A DNA stretch of 64,000 nucleotides from contig JAPTYO010000009.1 in the NCBI GenBank assembly GCA_036873135.1, positions 35,976,756-36,040,755 on the forward strand, written 5' to 3'. Source of the stretch: Clarkia xantiana subsp. parviflora (Eukaryota > Streptophyta > Magnoliopsida > Myrtales > Onagraceae). This document shows positions 44,658 through 56,261 of this stretch, one piece after another. Numbering within the stretch: the stretch's first letter is position 1; each line of letters starts with the position of its first letter. The notes under the pieces were generated by a model, which saw nothing but the letters and a program-made list of their open reading frames with translations, searched no databases and was not told the DNA's origin. The translations under genes and the position numbers were made by a program.

Positions 44658-47600
44658 AGAATGAGATTGAAAAGTTGATCCAGAAGGGGAAGCTCAAGGA
44701 ATTCGTCGGGGATAAGCGGTGTCGATCCCGCTCTCGATCCCGATCGCGGTCCCGTTCCCGATCCCGTGATCGGTCCCCAAAAAAGAAGAGAACCGATCCA
44801 GAGTCATCCGGTGCTCGCAAGGAGAGGCGGGGCACTATCAACGTAATCCATGGAGGATTTGCTGCTGGAGGTGATACTTCATCCGCCCGAGAGGTCTATG
44901 CCTCTAGAATCCCTACGGCGGTGGTGCTAGGTAAGAGGTCCCGATCCTGGACCTTGAAAGAAGAGATGGTAATCTCCTTCTCGTCGGAAGACCTCATAGG
45001 CGTGAAGACTCCGCACGACGATGCCTTGGTGGTAACCTTGGATGTAGACGGGTTCGAAATGAAGAGAATTCTAATCGACGGGGGGAGCTCCTCCGACATC
45101 CTATTCATGGACGCGCTGGAGGCTATGGGGAAGACGAAGAAAGATCTAAAGGAGGCAAACTTCCCGATGGTCGGGTTCTCTGGCTCAACCTCCTATCCGC
45201 TAGGAGTAATCACCTTACCAGTGGAGTTTGGTAGTGGGTGGAAATCAGAAAGGAGGAACGTGGAATTCGTAGTGGTCGATTTCGCGGGGACCTACAACGC
45301 GATCATCAGAAGAACCACCATTAACCCCCTGATGGCGGTTGCCTCGACAGTGCACCAGAAGATGAAGTTCCCGACCGACCACGGAGTCGGAGAGGTTAAG
45401 GGTGACTAGGTGGCTTCTCGAAAATGTTATGTTAACGCCACCCGAAGGAGGAGACGAGAGGCCATGACTGTCCTTCAGACAGACACGGATCCTAGAGAAG
45501 AGTTTGGGCGTCCCGCCCCCGTAGAAGATCTGAAAGAAGTCGAGATCGACGGACCCCAGAGGAAGGTGAAAATCGGGTCTGCCCTGACTGAAGAGATAGC
45601 CCAGAAATTAATTGAATTATTGAAGGAGTTCAAGGAGCTGTTTGCCTGGTCCCCAAGCGATATGCCAGGAATCAGCCCCGATGTGATCGTACACGAGCTG
45701 AAGATAGACCCCGCGATCAAGCCTATCACGCAGAAAAGGCGTCCGATGGGCACGGACAAAAAGATCGCGATTCAGGTGGGCAGGTTGCTCGATGCTGGGT
45801 TTATTAAGGAGCTCCGATTCCAGACTTGGGTTGCTAATCCAGTGCTGGTGAAGAAAACTAACGGGAAATGGCGAATGTGTGTGGACTTCCGCGACTTGAA
45901 CAAGGCTTGCCCAAAGGACTGTTACCCACTCCCGAGAATCGACCAGTTGGTGGATGCCACGTCGGGACATGAGCTGTTGAGTTTCATGGATGCGTATTCA
46001 GGCTACAACCAGATCAAGATGGCCAAGGAAGACGCTCCCCATACAGCGTTCTATGCGGACAGTGACATCTATCACTACGATGTCATGCCTTTTGGGTTAA
46101 TCAATGCTGGGGCCACCTACCAACGGATGGTGAACAAACTGTTTGGGGATATGCTGGGAGAAACCATGGAAGCTTACGTGGATGATATGCTGGTGAAGTC
46201 CCGACAAGCCGAGGATCATGTGCACAACCTAACCATGGCATTTGAACGGATGAGGCTCCATCAAGTTCGCTTGAACCCGACGAAATGCGCCTTCGGAGTC
46301 CACTCAGGGAAGTTTTTGGGCTTTATGGTGAGCCAGAGAGGAATTGAGGTGAATCCTGAGAAGCTGAGGGCAATCGAGGAGATGCAGTCTCCAACAAACC
46401 ATCGGGAGGTACAAGTGCTGAATGGCCGACTAGCTGCAATGAATCGCTTCTTGTCCAAAGCCAGCGACCGATCAATGCCGTTTTTTGAAGTCCTGAGGGC
46501 CAACAAGAAATTTGAATGGACCGCCAAGTGTGAAGAGGCGTTCCAAGCACTTAAGCAGCACCTTCACAGCCTCCCGCCGTTGGCGAAACCGGTTCCAGGC
46601 GAGCCGCTCTACCTTTATTTGGCTATTTCTTAATTTGCCATTAGCTCTGTGTTAGTAAAGATTGTCGAGGGTAATCAAGTCCCCAATTATTATGTAAGAA
46701 AGGCGTTTGCCAAGTCTGAATTAAACTATCCCGCCGTTGAGAAGTACCTCTCTGCGTTGATAATTACTGCTCGGAAGCTAAGGCCTTATTTCCACGCACA
46801 CGAGATTACTGTGCTGACAAACCAGCCTTTGAAGCATTTTTTGAACCGACCGGATGCGTCGGGAAGATTAGTGAAATGGGCAGTAGAGCTTAGTGAGTTT
46901 CGCATACACTTCGCTCCAAGAACAGCCATTAAAGGCCAGGCATTGGCGGATTTTATAGCAGAATCTACAGCCCCCGATCTGGAAGAAGCGGGCCCTGTAG
47001 AGGGGGCAACCATGGAGGTCCCGATAGAAGAACAACCAGAGAGGGCAGAGCAATCAGAACAGCCAAACAAGGAAAATACCTGGGAGATGTACACGGATGG
47101 CTCCGCGAGTTCGGACGGATCAGGAGCGGGCTTTTTGCTGATACCACCGGGCGAAGGTGAACCGCTCCGATATGCCTTGGCTTTAACATTCAAGGCCACA
47201 AACAACGAAGCGGAGTATGAAGCTCTTATCACGGGCCTAAAAATTGCTAAAGGCACTGGAATCGATCACTTGAGAGTGAAGTGCGACGCAGCTTTAATCG
47301 TGAACCAGGTTCAAGGGCGATCAGAAGCAAGGAGTCCAATAATGAAGAAGTATCTGTGAGAGGTACAAGCCCTGAAAGAGAGCTTCAAAAGCTTCGATAT
47401 CGAGGCAATTCCAAGGGAGGAAAATGTAGAGGCAGATGCCTTGAGCAAATTTGCCCTGGGGGCACCCTTGGAAGAAAATCGGAAGGTGCACTTCTTGGAG
47501 AAGGTGATCTTATCAAACATCGACCCAACACAGGTGTGCGCCATTGAAGCGAGATCGGAGGAAGAGCCAACTTGGATGACCCCGATAGTCGCATACCTGA

Positions 47601-48808
47601 CTACGGGGGCAGTCCCCGATGATCAAGTGGCAGCGGACAGGATACGTCGGATCGCGGCCAATTATGTGATGCTGGACAATCAGCTATACAAGAAGGGCTG
47701 GTTCTCGACTCCGTACTTGAAGTGTGTGGCAGAACCCGACACCAATCGAATCCTGAAGGAGGTACACGAAGGGGTCGCGGCTTGTCACGAAGGGACCCGA
47801 TCCATCATGAGAAAAGTGCTAAACTTAGGCTATTATTGGCCCACAATGAACAAAGAAGCGACGGCGTTGGTCCGATCCTGCGACGCGTGCCAGAGGTACG
47901 CCCCGAGTATCGTGACTCCGGCCGCTAATCTGACGTCCATCAAGAGCGCGTGGCCCTTCGCGCAGTGGGGCATCGACTTGGTGGGGCCTCTTCCACAAGC
48001 ACAAGGTCAATGTAAGTATTTACTTGTAGCTATCGATTATTTTTCAAAATGGATAGAGGCAAAGGCGTTGGCCAGAACGACGGGGAACCAGATCGTCAAG
48101 TTCCTCCAGACCCACATCGTGTCCAGATACGGGATTCCTAAGGTGGTGATCAGTGACAATGGTCCACCGTTTAACGGCTCTCAGGTGAGGGAGTTTCTGG
48201 AAGAATTGAACATTGAGCATCGGACCGCCTCCGTACGCCATGCTCAGACTAATGGCCAGGTAGAGTCAGCCAACAAAATCGTGATGGATGGCCTGAAGAA
48301 GAGGGTCTATGCCTTGAAGGGCAAGTGGCTGAACAAACTGGAAAATGTGCTTTGGGCCGTTAGAACGACACCCAAACGATCAACGGGGGAGACTCCGTTT
48401 GGCCTCGTTTATCGCACGGAAGCTGTCACCCCTGTGGAGGTAGCTGTGGCGTCCCATTGGATGAGATATTACGAGCCCCTGACAAACGATGAAATGAGAC
48501 GTCTGGACTTGGACTTACTCGAAGAAAAGAGGCGGGAAGCCGATGAAGTCCAAGCTCGAATGCGTTTGACGACGGCCAGATACTACAATCGGCGAGTGAA
48601 ATCCCGACAGTTCTTCGTCGGGGAGTTGGTTTGGCGTCGCAACGAGTTCACCCTTTTGGATCGAATCAACAAGATGTCACCAAAATGGGAAGGACCTTAT
48701 AAGGTCGTGGGAATGCCAGCTCCGAATGCATACAAGTTGGAAGACCTCGATGGCAGAACGTTAAAGCATTCTTTTAGTGGCGAACACTTGAAGAAACACC
48801 ATGCTTGA
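44582..48808 (+). pseudogene. Pol of gypsy D, one frame with three stop codons
   Basis: A single frame of about 1,409 codons with TAG 45407-45409, TAA 46631-46633 and TGA 47357-47359, where E1 has Gln, Glu and Arg. Order: zinc-finger-like CRFHRANGHDTNHC (residue 9 on), RS-dipeptide run (44720-44785), protease LIDGGSSSDILF (45070), RT with FMDAYSGYNQIKM (45985) and AYVDDMLVKSR (46171), Ty3 RNase H (46600-46960), second RNase H with MYTDGSASSDGSGAG (47089), integrase with CDACQRY (47881), GIDLVGPLP, ISDNGPPF (48150) and NGQVESANK, then C-terminal VWRRNEF and SPKWEGPYKV. All catalytic motifs are present; only point mutations kill it. It was recently functional. Confidence 0.93.
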
Positions 48809-49350
48809 AGAAAGTCGCCTTAAGTGGTGCCCGATAAGGTCGCCTTAAGTGGTGCCCGATGTAAAATCGCCTTAAGTGGTGTATGCTGTTTACCGTTTAA
48901 TTCGATGTAAGCCAATTTTATGCCGTCAATAAATAAAGAGGTTGCTTCCAAAAAGAGTTTTCCTTAGATTTGTGCTAAGTGTCAAAGTCGCCTTGAGTGG
49001 TGCACGAGAAAAGTCGCCTTGAGTGGTGCACGAGAAAAGTCGCCTTCAGTGGTGCACGAGAAAAGTCGCCTTCAGTGGTGCAAGAGAAAAGTCGCCTTCA
49101 GTGGTGAACGAGAAAAGTCGCATTCAGTGGTGCACGAGAAAAGTCGCCTTAAGTGGTGCACGATCCAAAAGTCGCCTTGAGTGGTGCACGATATTAAGTC
49201 GTCTTAAGTGATGCATGGGGCTAAGTCGCCCTAAGTGGTGCACGATCCAAAAGTCGCCTTGAGTGGTGCATGATATTAAGTCGTCTTAAGTGATCATGAT
49301 TCTTAGATTTACTCTAAGTAATAATTAAGTCGCCTTAAGTGGTGCAAGTC
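48809..49350. repeat. Post-pol tandem repeats of D (26 bp)
   Basis: The core unit cagtggtgcacgagaaaagt plus cgcctt is spaced exactly 26 bp across 49000-49140, with longer spaced variants (gtcgccttaagtggtgca) on both sides. It shares the core cgccttaagtggtg with E1's array, so the arrays are homologous, but unit lengths differ. Confidence 0.93.
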
Positions 49351-49539
49351 ATTAAATCGTCGGGAGGGACGTACGAGAATGTCTTAAGTATCGAGGTATC
49401 GACTTAAGCAAGTATAATAAAGCCGCTGGGAAAAGCGCAACGAAGGAATCGGAACTAAGAAAGTCTGATATTGATAAGGGCTCAAGGGCCCAACGACGAC
49501 AAAAGAGAAGAAGATACAAGGACTCTAAAAAATAAACAT

Positions 49540-52253
49540 TCAAGCTTGGTCCTTGTCGGCAGCGTTGGCAGCAGCTGGGTCCGCGGAGTCGGTAGCACAA
49601 GGATCCACAGGGTTGGCTTCGGGAGGATCGACTATCGGGGCGTCCGCACTTGGAAGTTCAGAAGCGTCTTCGACAATTACGGGGGTACTCCCCCCATCAC
49701 TGTCCTCGGAAAGAGCAAAATACTTCTTCGCAAAGGGAGCGAGGGAAGGAGACTTGTCGAAGTTGATGGCGTCCCCGTACTCAAGGTGGAGTTCCTCAAC
49801 CGCGTTAAAGAGAGTGTTCTCCACCTCCGCGCCAAAGAACTTCATGGCATCGGCTTGGAAGTCCCCGGACCTCCGATAGTCCTCCCGACCCTTTACCTCC
49901 GCCTCGGCCAGCTGCGCAGGAAATCCCGCGACTTGCTCCTCCAGAGCCTTCTTCTCGAGGACCAGTTTGTCCTCGGCAGCCTTCTTCTCCTGGGTCAACT
50001 TGTCCACAGCCGCCTCCCGCTCCTGCCGCTCTTGCCTCAAGAGCCCCTCGAAGTCCCCGATCTGCTTCTGGAGGTCCCGAACCTTCTGATTGAGGACAGC
50101 CTGTTCCTTGACAAGCTTTCCCCGCGAAGACTGGGAGGCCTTAAGATCCTCCTGAAGCTGCTCGCGGATCCCTCGGTCCCGCTCCCGGGACTCATCGTAG
50201 GCGATGACATACCCGATTTGACGGTTGAAGTCCCTGAGCTCCTACAATAAGAGAAAAAATGTTAATGGACAAACAACCCGATTTATCATCAAAAAGAAAG
50301 AAGCGAAGTCATACCTCTATACGGCGCATGGCCATATCCCTGACATCCCGCTGCATGTGCGTCCGATTGAGGCAAATCGGATACCTCATAGTAGGCAGGA
50401 TCGAGCCTGACAGCAGATGCAGGGCCAGTTCCCGGTCCTGCTCCCCTTGTGTAAGCGGGACTCCCTGAAGCGTCTGGATAGGAGTCCAGGGGGCATCCGC
50501 TTGTGAAGGGTCGAAGGGCCTGTAGAAGTTCCCATCGAGAGCAAGAGGAGGAGGAGAACGATAAGTGGAGGGACATGCCTCCGTCTCGGCCCGGACGGGG
50601 GAAGGAGTGAAGTTATGGATGGGCGATGGCTGCCGCTGCTGCGGAGAAGATGAAGGAGGCGGCCCCTGAGGGGTTGGTTTCAAGGGGGATTGCCCCGTCT
50701 TCCGACGCTGACGAAGGGAGCCACCCTCGTCAGTCTCCTCGGAGGAGTCCAAAGTTTCCACCTGACAAAACTGTTCGCCAGTTGGAGCCTTCTCTCCAGC
50801 TGAGGAAGGCACCCACGCTGAAGACGGTGCGTCAGCGGAAGCTGCAGCACCCGATGGAGCTCCCGAGCGACCTGCACCTGGAGGATGAGAAGCTTCAGAA
50901 AGGTAGTCAGGAAGTTCATCGGGATTCTTACACCAAATGATACGTCGGGAGACGTATTGATCCTTCCCGCGATAATGATAGTAGCCCGCCTTCAAGACTC
51001 GAGGAGTTTCGCCTCGAAGAATTCGTTTGACGTCAGCGATGCGGGCTTCCTTGGTCGAGGAAATCAAATCCTTCGGGACCATCCTCTTGTATGATTTAAT
51101 AGCAAGTCGGAGCTTTTTACCTTCTTCTGCATTCTGGACGTCGAAGAGCTGGTCCAGATCCACCCGCTTCCGCTTGGGTTGCTCCGCTGAAGGAGACCCC
51201 GACCGAGCAGTAGCCTTCTTGGCGGACTTCCTCTTCCGCGAGGGGTGGACAGCATCAGTCTCCCCCTGCTTAAGGAATAGATCGGTCAGCACAGATACCT
51301 TCTTGGCTGCAAACAGTAAACAAATAAGAGTTAGAAGTTTACCCAATGGACCATATTAGAAGGGCCGTCGAAGAGCTGCCCCCCAGAAACAATATCGAGG
51401 TGTCGGATCCCGGCGTGCACCAGGTCCCGCTCCACAAGTGAGTTGGCGTTGAGGGGAGTGTAAGACTCCCCCCATCGATAAAGCTGGATAAGTTGAAGAG
51501 TTTCAAAATCCTCGTCGGTGTAGGTATGGAAAGCAGGCGGAGGGTCTGCTGCCACCTCCCACCGAGGCCAGGGAATCGAAGAGTGTCGGATGAAGAAGTA
51601 GCTCCTCTTCCAGCTACTGTTGTCGGACCCTGTATCAACCAAGAGTCCCCGACCCTTGACCACCTTCCAGGTGTCATTGGTCCAACCACATCGGGCAAGC
51701 TGCTGCTTACTCCACTTGGGCATCCGAGGGTAGAAGGCGCAAACCCCCGCCTCATTGCACTTCATCCCATAGAAGGTTCTGAAGAGCTGGAGGCTGTAGA
51801 CCCACTTCTGTCGGAAGCAGAGAACTTGAAAGGCGTTCCAGAGGCGGATGGCATGGGGAGAAAAGGTAGTGGGGTGCGTTTTGTAATGATGGCAGAGCTC
51901 GACCAGATTACCGCAAAAGGGGAATCTGATCCCCGCTGATACCTGTCCCGTAGAGACAAATACCTCCCCTTCTCGGGGACGAGTAACCTCAGGGTTACTC
52001 GAGGGGCGAGGCCAAGGATATGGGAATCGGGGTTCCCAGGTAATAGTGATACAACCCTCTCGGAGGGCTGCATCATAAGCAGTATTGGAGATCTCATTCA
52101 GAGCATAATCAAAGTTAAAAGGTTTTCTCCCCTCAGAGCTGGAACCGCTATCTGAAAAAGCAACCATGGCAAGAAAAATACAGTGGGACTCTTGGAAAGC
52201 TATAAACAAGGAAAAGACGAACAAGCAACAAAGGAGAATCCCTTACCAGACAT
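49540..52253 (-). CDS. Antisense multi-exon gene of D, intact
   Basis: Exons on the minus strand: 52253-52247 (ATGTCTG), 52151-51343, 51301 (or near) to 50315, and 50241-49540, about 834 codons with no stop. Introns are 95, about 41 and 73 bp with GT-AG ends; the second acceptor is uncertain (AG at 51302, 51299 or 51307; the last gives the wrong frame). Motifs: GRKPFNFDYALNEI, GEVFVSTGQVSAGIRFPF, FSPHAIRLWNAFQVLC, YPRMPKWSKQQLARC and SSIPWPRWEVAADPP, then a Pro/Ser/Gly-rich middle and a coiled-coil last exon (RGKLVKEQAVLNQK, ERQEREAAVDKLTQEKK). It is homologous throughout to the E1 gene and PF04195-like by memory. Its role is unknown; a nuclear or DNA-binding function would be a guess. Confidence 0.82.
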
Positions 52254-52414
52254 GATGAAGTAGAGGTTGAGGAAATGAACGAGGCGTCGCCGGAAAGATG
52301 ATCGGAGAAACTCCAAAGACCTTCGAAATCACAGAGCTTGAAATCGCAGAGAAATCGCAGAGAGCTTTTGAGAATTCGAAGACGGTAAAAGTTAAATTAT
52401 GACCATGGCTAGGG

Positions 52415-52493
52415 TTTTATAGTTGAAGAAGACGGTTGAAAGGACACTTCGATCCGAGTCGTCAAAGTCGAAGAGTCTTAATCTGGACCGTTG
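52415..52493 (-). promoter_or_regulatory. Promoter of the antisense gene in D
   Basis: On the minus strand, TATAAAA at 52421-52415, running into AAACCCTA (a telo-box), and CAACGGTCCAGAT at 52493-52481. The TATA lies 168 bp before the ATG at 52253 (153 bp in E1). The region between TATA and LTR also shares aatgaagcgacg with E1. Confidence 0.65.
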
Positions 52494-52793
52494 AGATGAA
52501 ACGTGCAGAAGGACAACAGACGTAATGATGAAACGGCCTGAAAAGCACTTTTCAGAAAAGGACAGGCGCGAAAAATCAGGCACGTGGGCTGAAAACGTCG
52601 CTTCATTACCTACTGCATTTAATGAATTGGGGAACCGAGGAGACCCCTAGGATTTAACAGTTATCTACAAAGCACTGAGGAAACGTGAAGGAGAAGACTG
52701 ATAATTAAGTAACTGAACCAAGGAAGAGATCCCCGATTCCAGTATCGGAAGATCGGGAGTTGGAAGACACGACGAACTAAAAGTCCCTCATGT

Positions 52794-52805
52794 CTTGGGG
52801 GCAAA
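52794..52805 (+). other. Polypurine tract of D
   Basis: cttgggggcaaa lies directly before the 3' LTR; E1 has cttgggggcaa at its own 3' LTR. This is the usual site for plus-strand priming. Confidence 0.75.
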
Positions 52806-53523
52806 TGATGGTTTCGATTACAGCCGTCAGGCCCTTTAACGGGGAGGAAACGGCAAACAGGCCCACCAGGCCCAAAATAAAGGTCAAGATGACCTAGGAG
52901 AAGGGTCCCGACGAAGAGAGTCCCGACGATGCAAGGTCCCGACAGAGTCGGGACCGACAGTTGAGCTGGAAGCTCACGATGAGAAGCCTTTAAGTAGGCC
53001 CCGATGATGAATCCCTGAGAATGATTGGCCCTGTCACGATGACGAGGGGCCCCGAGCGGTGACACAACAAGATAACTCTGGAGTCCCCGACGGGAGTCGG
53101 GACTCGTTATCAGAGGATAAAGTCGAGATACGCGGGGTGTGGCCAAGATACGCGGAACGTGGTTAAGATACACGGAGCGTGGCCGAGATACGCGGGGCGT
53201 GGCTGAGATATGCGAGATCATGGCCTAGATAGGCGGGATCACTCCCGAGATACGCGGGATACATGCTAACCACCCCTAACGGTTCACCAGGTACCTGAGG
53301 CATCTCTTTGCCTATAAAAGGGCAGGAGGTCACCTCAGAACACTTACGTAAAATTAGATACCCTTTGTGATTATTGCTTGCCAGTTCGTATTGGGCACTC
53401 ATTTAAGCATCAGAGAGGGATTCAGGGTCACCGCCTGGTCTATCCCCTCTTGCAGGATTGCGTGGAGCAAAGGAGCTAGGATTGCCGTCAAAGTCCATAC
53501 CGGAGTTCCACCGTGATCCAACA
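52806..53523 (+). repeat. 3' LTR of D (718 bp)
   Basis: TGATGGTTTCG to gatccaaca, same length as the 5' LTR, followed by TSD aatac. Confidence 0.95.
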
Positions 53524-53627
53524 AATACTTATCCACCAACATTGTGGTCAAGGACCCGTTGACCAAGCCATTACGTAGAGAGATTTTCGAAAAGCACGTA
53601 AAACTGCTTGGATTACGTAGGGCTTAA
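53524..53627 (+). pseudogene. Copia B RNase H, 3' end
   Basis: It continues the frame broken at 42451: YLSTNIVVKDPLTKPLRR, then EIFEKHVKLLGLRRA and TAA at 53625-53627. The first five bases are the target-site duplication made by gypsy D. The conserved copia 3' block follows (53628-54759), with no sense gene. Confidence 0.88.
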
Positions 53628-54759
53628 CTAAGTGGCTTGTATAAGCGATAAAATTTTGACATTTGAAATAATAATATTTCGGTTGAATAAAAGTGTTGCA
53701 AACTGAGTGTATGATCTATCGACGTCATAATGAGATATATAACACATAATTTTATGGTCTATAAACTAAGTCATAGGAAGAGGTAAAACTCTTCCACCAA
53801 AATTATGTCGAATATGAACCATGCCTCGTCACACAGGCACGGTCATCTTGTAAGGAGAGGGGGACCTCTACCACAACAAGATTGGCTAAGAACCGGGGGG
53901 ATAAACCTGGTTAAACGAAACGATAACCTTGTCACGCTTAATGCATGACTTAATCTTCGTTTTGTACATCGCCGTATTGGACCCAGTCCACCATTAAAAT
54001 CACATCCAGGGCCAGATGAAAGATTCTGCGATAGCATGATTGACAATCTCAATCCTAGCTAGTCCAGGTGTGCTATCGATGCGTGCTTCATACTGCGCGT
54101 GCCATGTTCTACCAAGGGGTCATGCTCGGTTGTGCTAGCTAGAATCCTAGTGATTCAAAGGGCGCATACTTCTTCACCTTGAGCATGTGATTGATCCCGA
54201 ATGTCTTATGAAGAGGCATCCAAAGTATCCTCTCGGACTCAGAACTTATACCTAAGGTCTGGCTCAATGTTCATTTCCCGGTGTACGAGCGTAGAGCCAA
54301 AGAAAACGGCCAAGTGACCACGTCTTGGAAACCGGTTGAGTTAGACTAAGGGTATAAGCGATGGGGGTGGTCAAGTTCACCTATAATTCACCGACTCTTG
54401 TGTTCACTAGGTAGTCGCCAACCGGATATTAGTTGAAGGTTGTGAACAATTGTACGGATGCCCTGGAGAAGTATTCCTATGTTGAAAACTGGGCGATTGG
54501 ATAATTATCAGTTGACCAAGGATACAGTGCGGTACATGTTTTATTTTAACAGGATTGATTTACGAAAGGGAATCAACGTTCTGCGGGCGCTACAATACTC
54601 CTAACAGATGAGTAGCACGATGCCCGTCGTATCCGCCGGTCGCACGACAAACCTCATATGAACTATTCGGAGGTGGAGACAAAGACTGAAGACTGAGATG
54701 TTGATGCTATTGGACAACTATATATTAACAGGCACCCTTCCATTCCGGCAAGTGGGAGC

Positions 54760-55329
54760 TGTTAGCATATGGTGACGTGGTGCCGTAATTGGTAGCCCGT
54801 TAATGCTAAGGAAATTAAGTTAATTAGGTAATTGTCACATTAGGCTAATTGGGCTAAACCCAATCCCTAATTGACATGGGAGTCCCAAAATTGGGCCCCC
54901 CTTAATAGAATGGTTCGGCCGAACTAGTGTCCCACATTGGTTAGAATGGAATTTCGTCCACTCCACCAATCCTATATATATGGGACTCACCTAAGGGGTT
55001 TACACATCAATCTAATAAGAAGTACCTCCATTGAGGAACTTGAGAGAAACCTCTCACCCCCTTAGTTGATATTTTCGGTGCACATCTTAGTCCGAGGTTC
55101 TGTCCCCGTTGAAGAATCGATCAGAGGATTTGTTGTGGAGCTTACACCGCGTAGGACTTCTTCTCACGAAGAACTTGTACGTTGTTCCGACCGGAGGATC
55201 AGAACTCCCTCCACATCGTTCTTTGGGCGGGAAAGCTAAAAGGTATGTATACACTATTCCGCTGCATAGTTAGATTACTTGCATGTACACATTTAGCATT
55301 CCGTAGTATTACGTCCCAGTAATCCAACA
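54760..55329 (+). repeat. 3' LTR of copia B (570 bp)
   Basis: TGTTAGCATATGG to cagtaatccaaca, next to TSD ccacc at 55330-55334. Confidence 0.93.
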
Positions 55330-56261
55330 CCACCTTCATTGTCGGCAAGAGCCAAGCATCACCGTGGGAGCTCCGTCATCTCTAGTAATGAAGACAAAAT
55401 GATCAAGCAAGACAGTTATCTAGAAGAAACGTACCTTCTAAGAACCAGAGCAGTGCAAATGACAAGGAACATAGTCTAATTGTTGCGGAAGCAGGACTCC
55501 ATCTCTCAAAATGGACGATTTCAGTGAAATCAGGATTGCAGTTCTGAAATCTGATGGAGATCATAAGAAAAAACCAACTGAAGAACAAGAAAGATGAGTG
55601 AAAAAATGTAAAAACTAAAATTAGTCAAATGATCAATAATGGCTTGGCAAAACCCGAATGACCGGAAGGGAAATTAACTTGGTCGGAGGCAGGGCTAATG
55701 GAGGCAGGTGATGGAGGTGGAGGGCTGGAAGTAGTTCAGTCAGAGGTGGAGGGTTGGAATTTGGAGGAAGGTGGGGAAGAACTTGGCATCCTTCAATATT
55801 CAATGCAGAGGAGAGAGGCAGAATTCAAAGCACTAGCAGTAGCATTCAATCATTCAATGTAGAGGAATGAGGTCACTGCTGGGTTTAAGTGAAGAAACCT
55901 CTAGACTGGTCGGACCGGGTTCGAACCGGTTCAGACCGGACGAATCGGGAATCGGGCTCCTCTCCGGTTCTGATTACACTGCTTCAAAGTGCAAGGAATA
56001 AATTAGAATCCACTATAAAGTTGTAAAATCTGACCGTACAGAAAACTGGTTACCGGTACAAGTTCGGACGGTACGACCACATGTCCACGTTTTATATAAT
56101 AAATATAATTACAATAATTATGACAATTTTTTGGCCAAATATTTTTTTCATTCATAATTAGAATCTAAAAGTATTCAAGGAGGATTAAAACCCCAATCAT
56201 TTACAAGTAAAAGATAAAATAGAGGGTAATGTGCACAGACCCAATTCAAACAACACGACCT

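Larger units (their letters stand above)
42452..53523 (+). mobile_element. Ty3/gypsy Tat-type element D, nested in copia B
   Basis: 11,072 bp with two 718-bp LTRs and TSD aatac (42447-42451 and 53524-53528). Order: 5' LTR, PBS, gag, protease, RT, two RNases H, integrase, tandem repeats, antisense multi-exon gene, polypurine tract, 3' LTR. It is the youngest element in the nest by LTR comparison. It is related to E1 over coding regions, but its LTR shares little with E1's beyond the ends and short motifs. gag-pol is damaged; the antisense gene is not. Confidence 0.96.
16284..55329 (+). mobile_element. Copia element B, host of three nested insertions
   Basis: LTRs lie at 16284-16859 and 54760-55329, flanked by the 5-bp duplication ccacc (16279-16283 and 55330-55334). 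Removing the three passengers gives 16284-21144, 32128-32317, 40922-42451 and 53529-55329, about 8.4 kb in total. Contents are LTR, PBS, leader, gag, a non-coding stretch where protease and integrase should be, reverse transcriptase and RNase H (split by gypsy D), 3' block and LTR. It is non-autonomous as it stands. Confidence 0.93.
16021..55981. mobile_element. hAT-like element 3, split by copia B
   Basis: The left end is CAGTTTTATCAGAACC at 16021 and the right end, read inversely from 55981, is CAGTGTAATCAGAACC. Flanks are cttaaaat (16013-16020) and cttcaaag (55982-55989), 6 of 8 identical; copy 1 has cttcaaag once at the same place. Without copia B it was 16021-16283 plus 55335-55981, about 910 bp. 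Subterminal ccggttc motifs resemble elements 1 and 2 but the TIR differs, so it is a sister family. 55335-55900 holds no recognisable coding region. Confidence 0.8.
15953..56204. repeat. Tandem-duplicated TAP46 upstream segment, copy 2 (interrupted)
   Basis: Copy 2 exists as 15953-16020 and 55982-56204; everything between is one insertion, a hAT-like element containing copia B and its passengers. The two halves rejoin exactly at cttcaaag, as copy 1 shows. Divergence from copy 1 is substantial (small indels, roughly 10-20 % mismatches by eye), so the duplication is older than the insertions. Confidence 0.85.

Noticed and set aside
46631..46633. Stop-codon readthrough as a pol expression strategy in D
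   Set aside because: Three different stop codons occur in one frame, each at a sense codon in E1, so ordinary nonsense mutations are the simpler reading.
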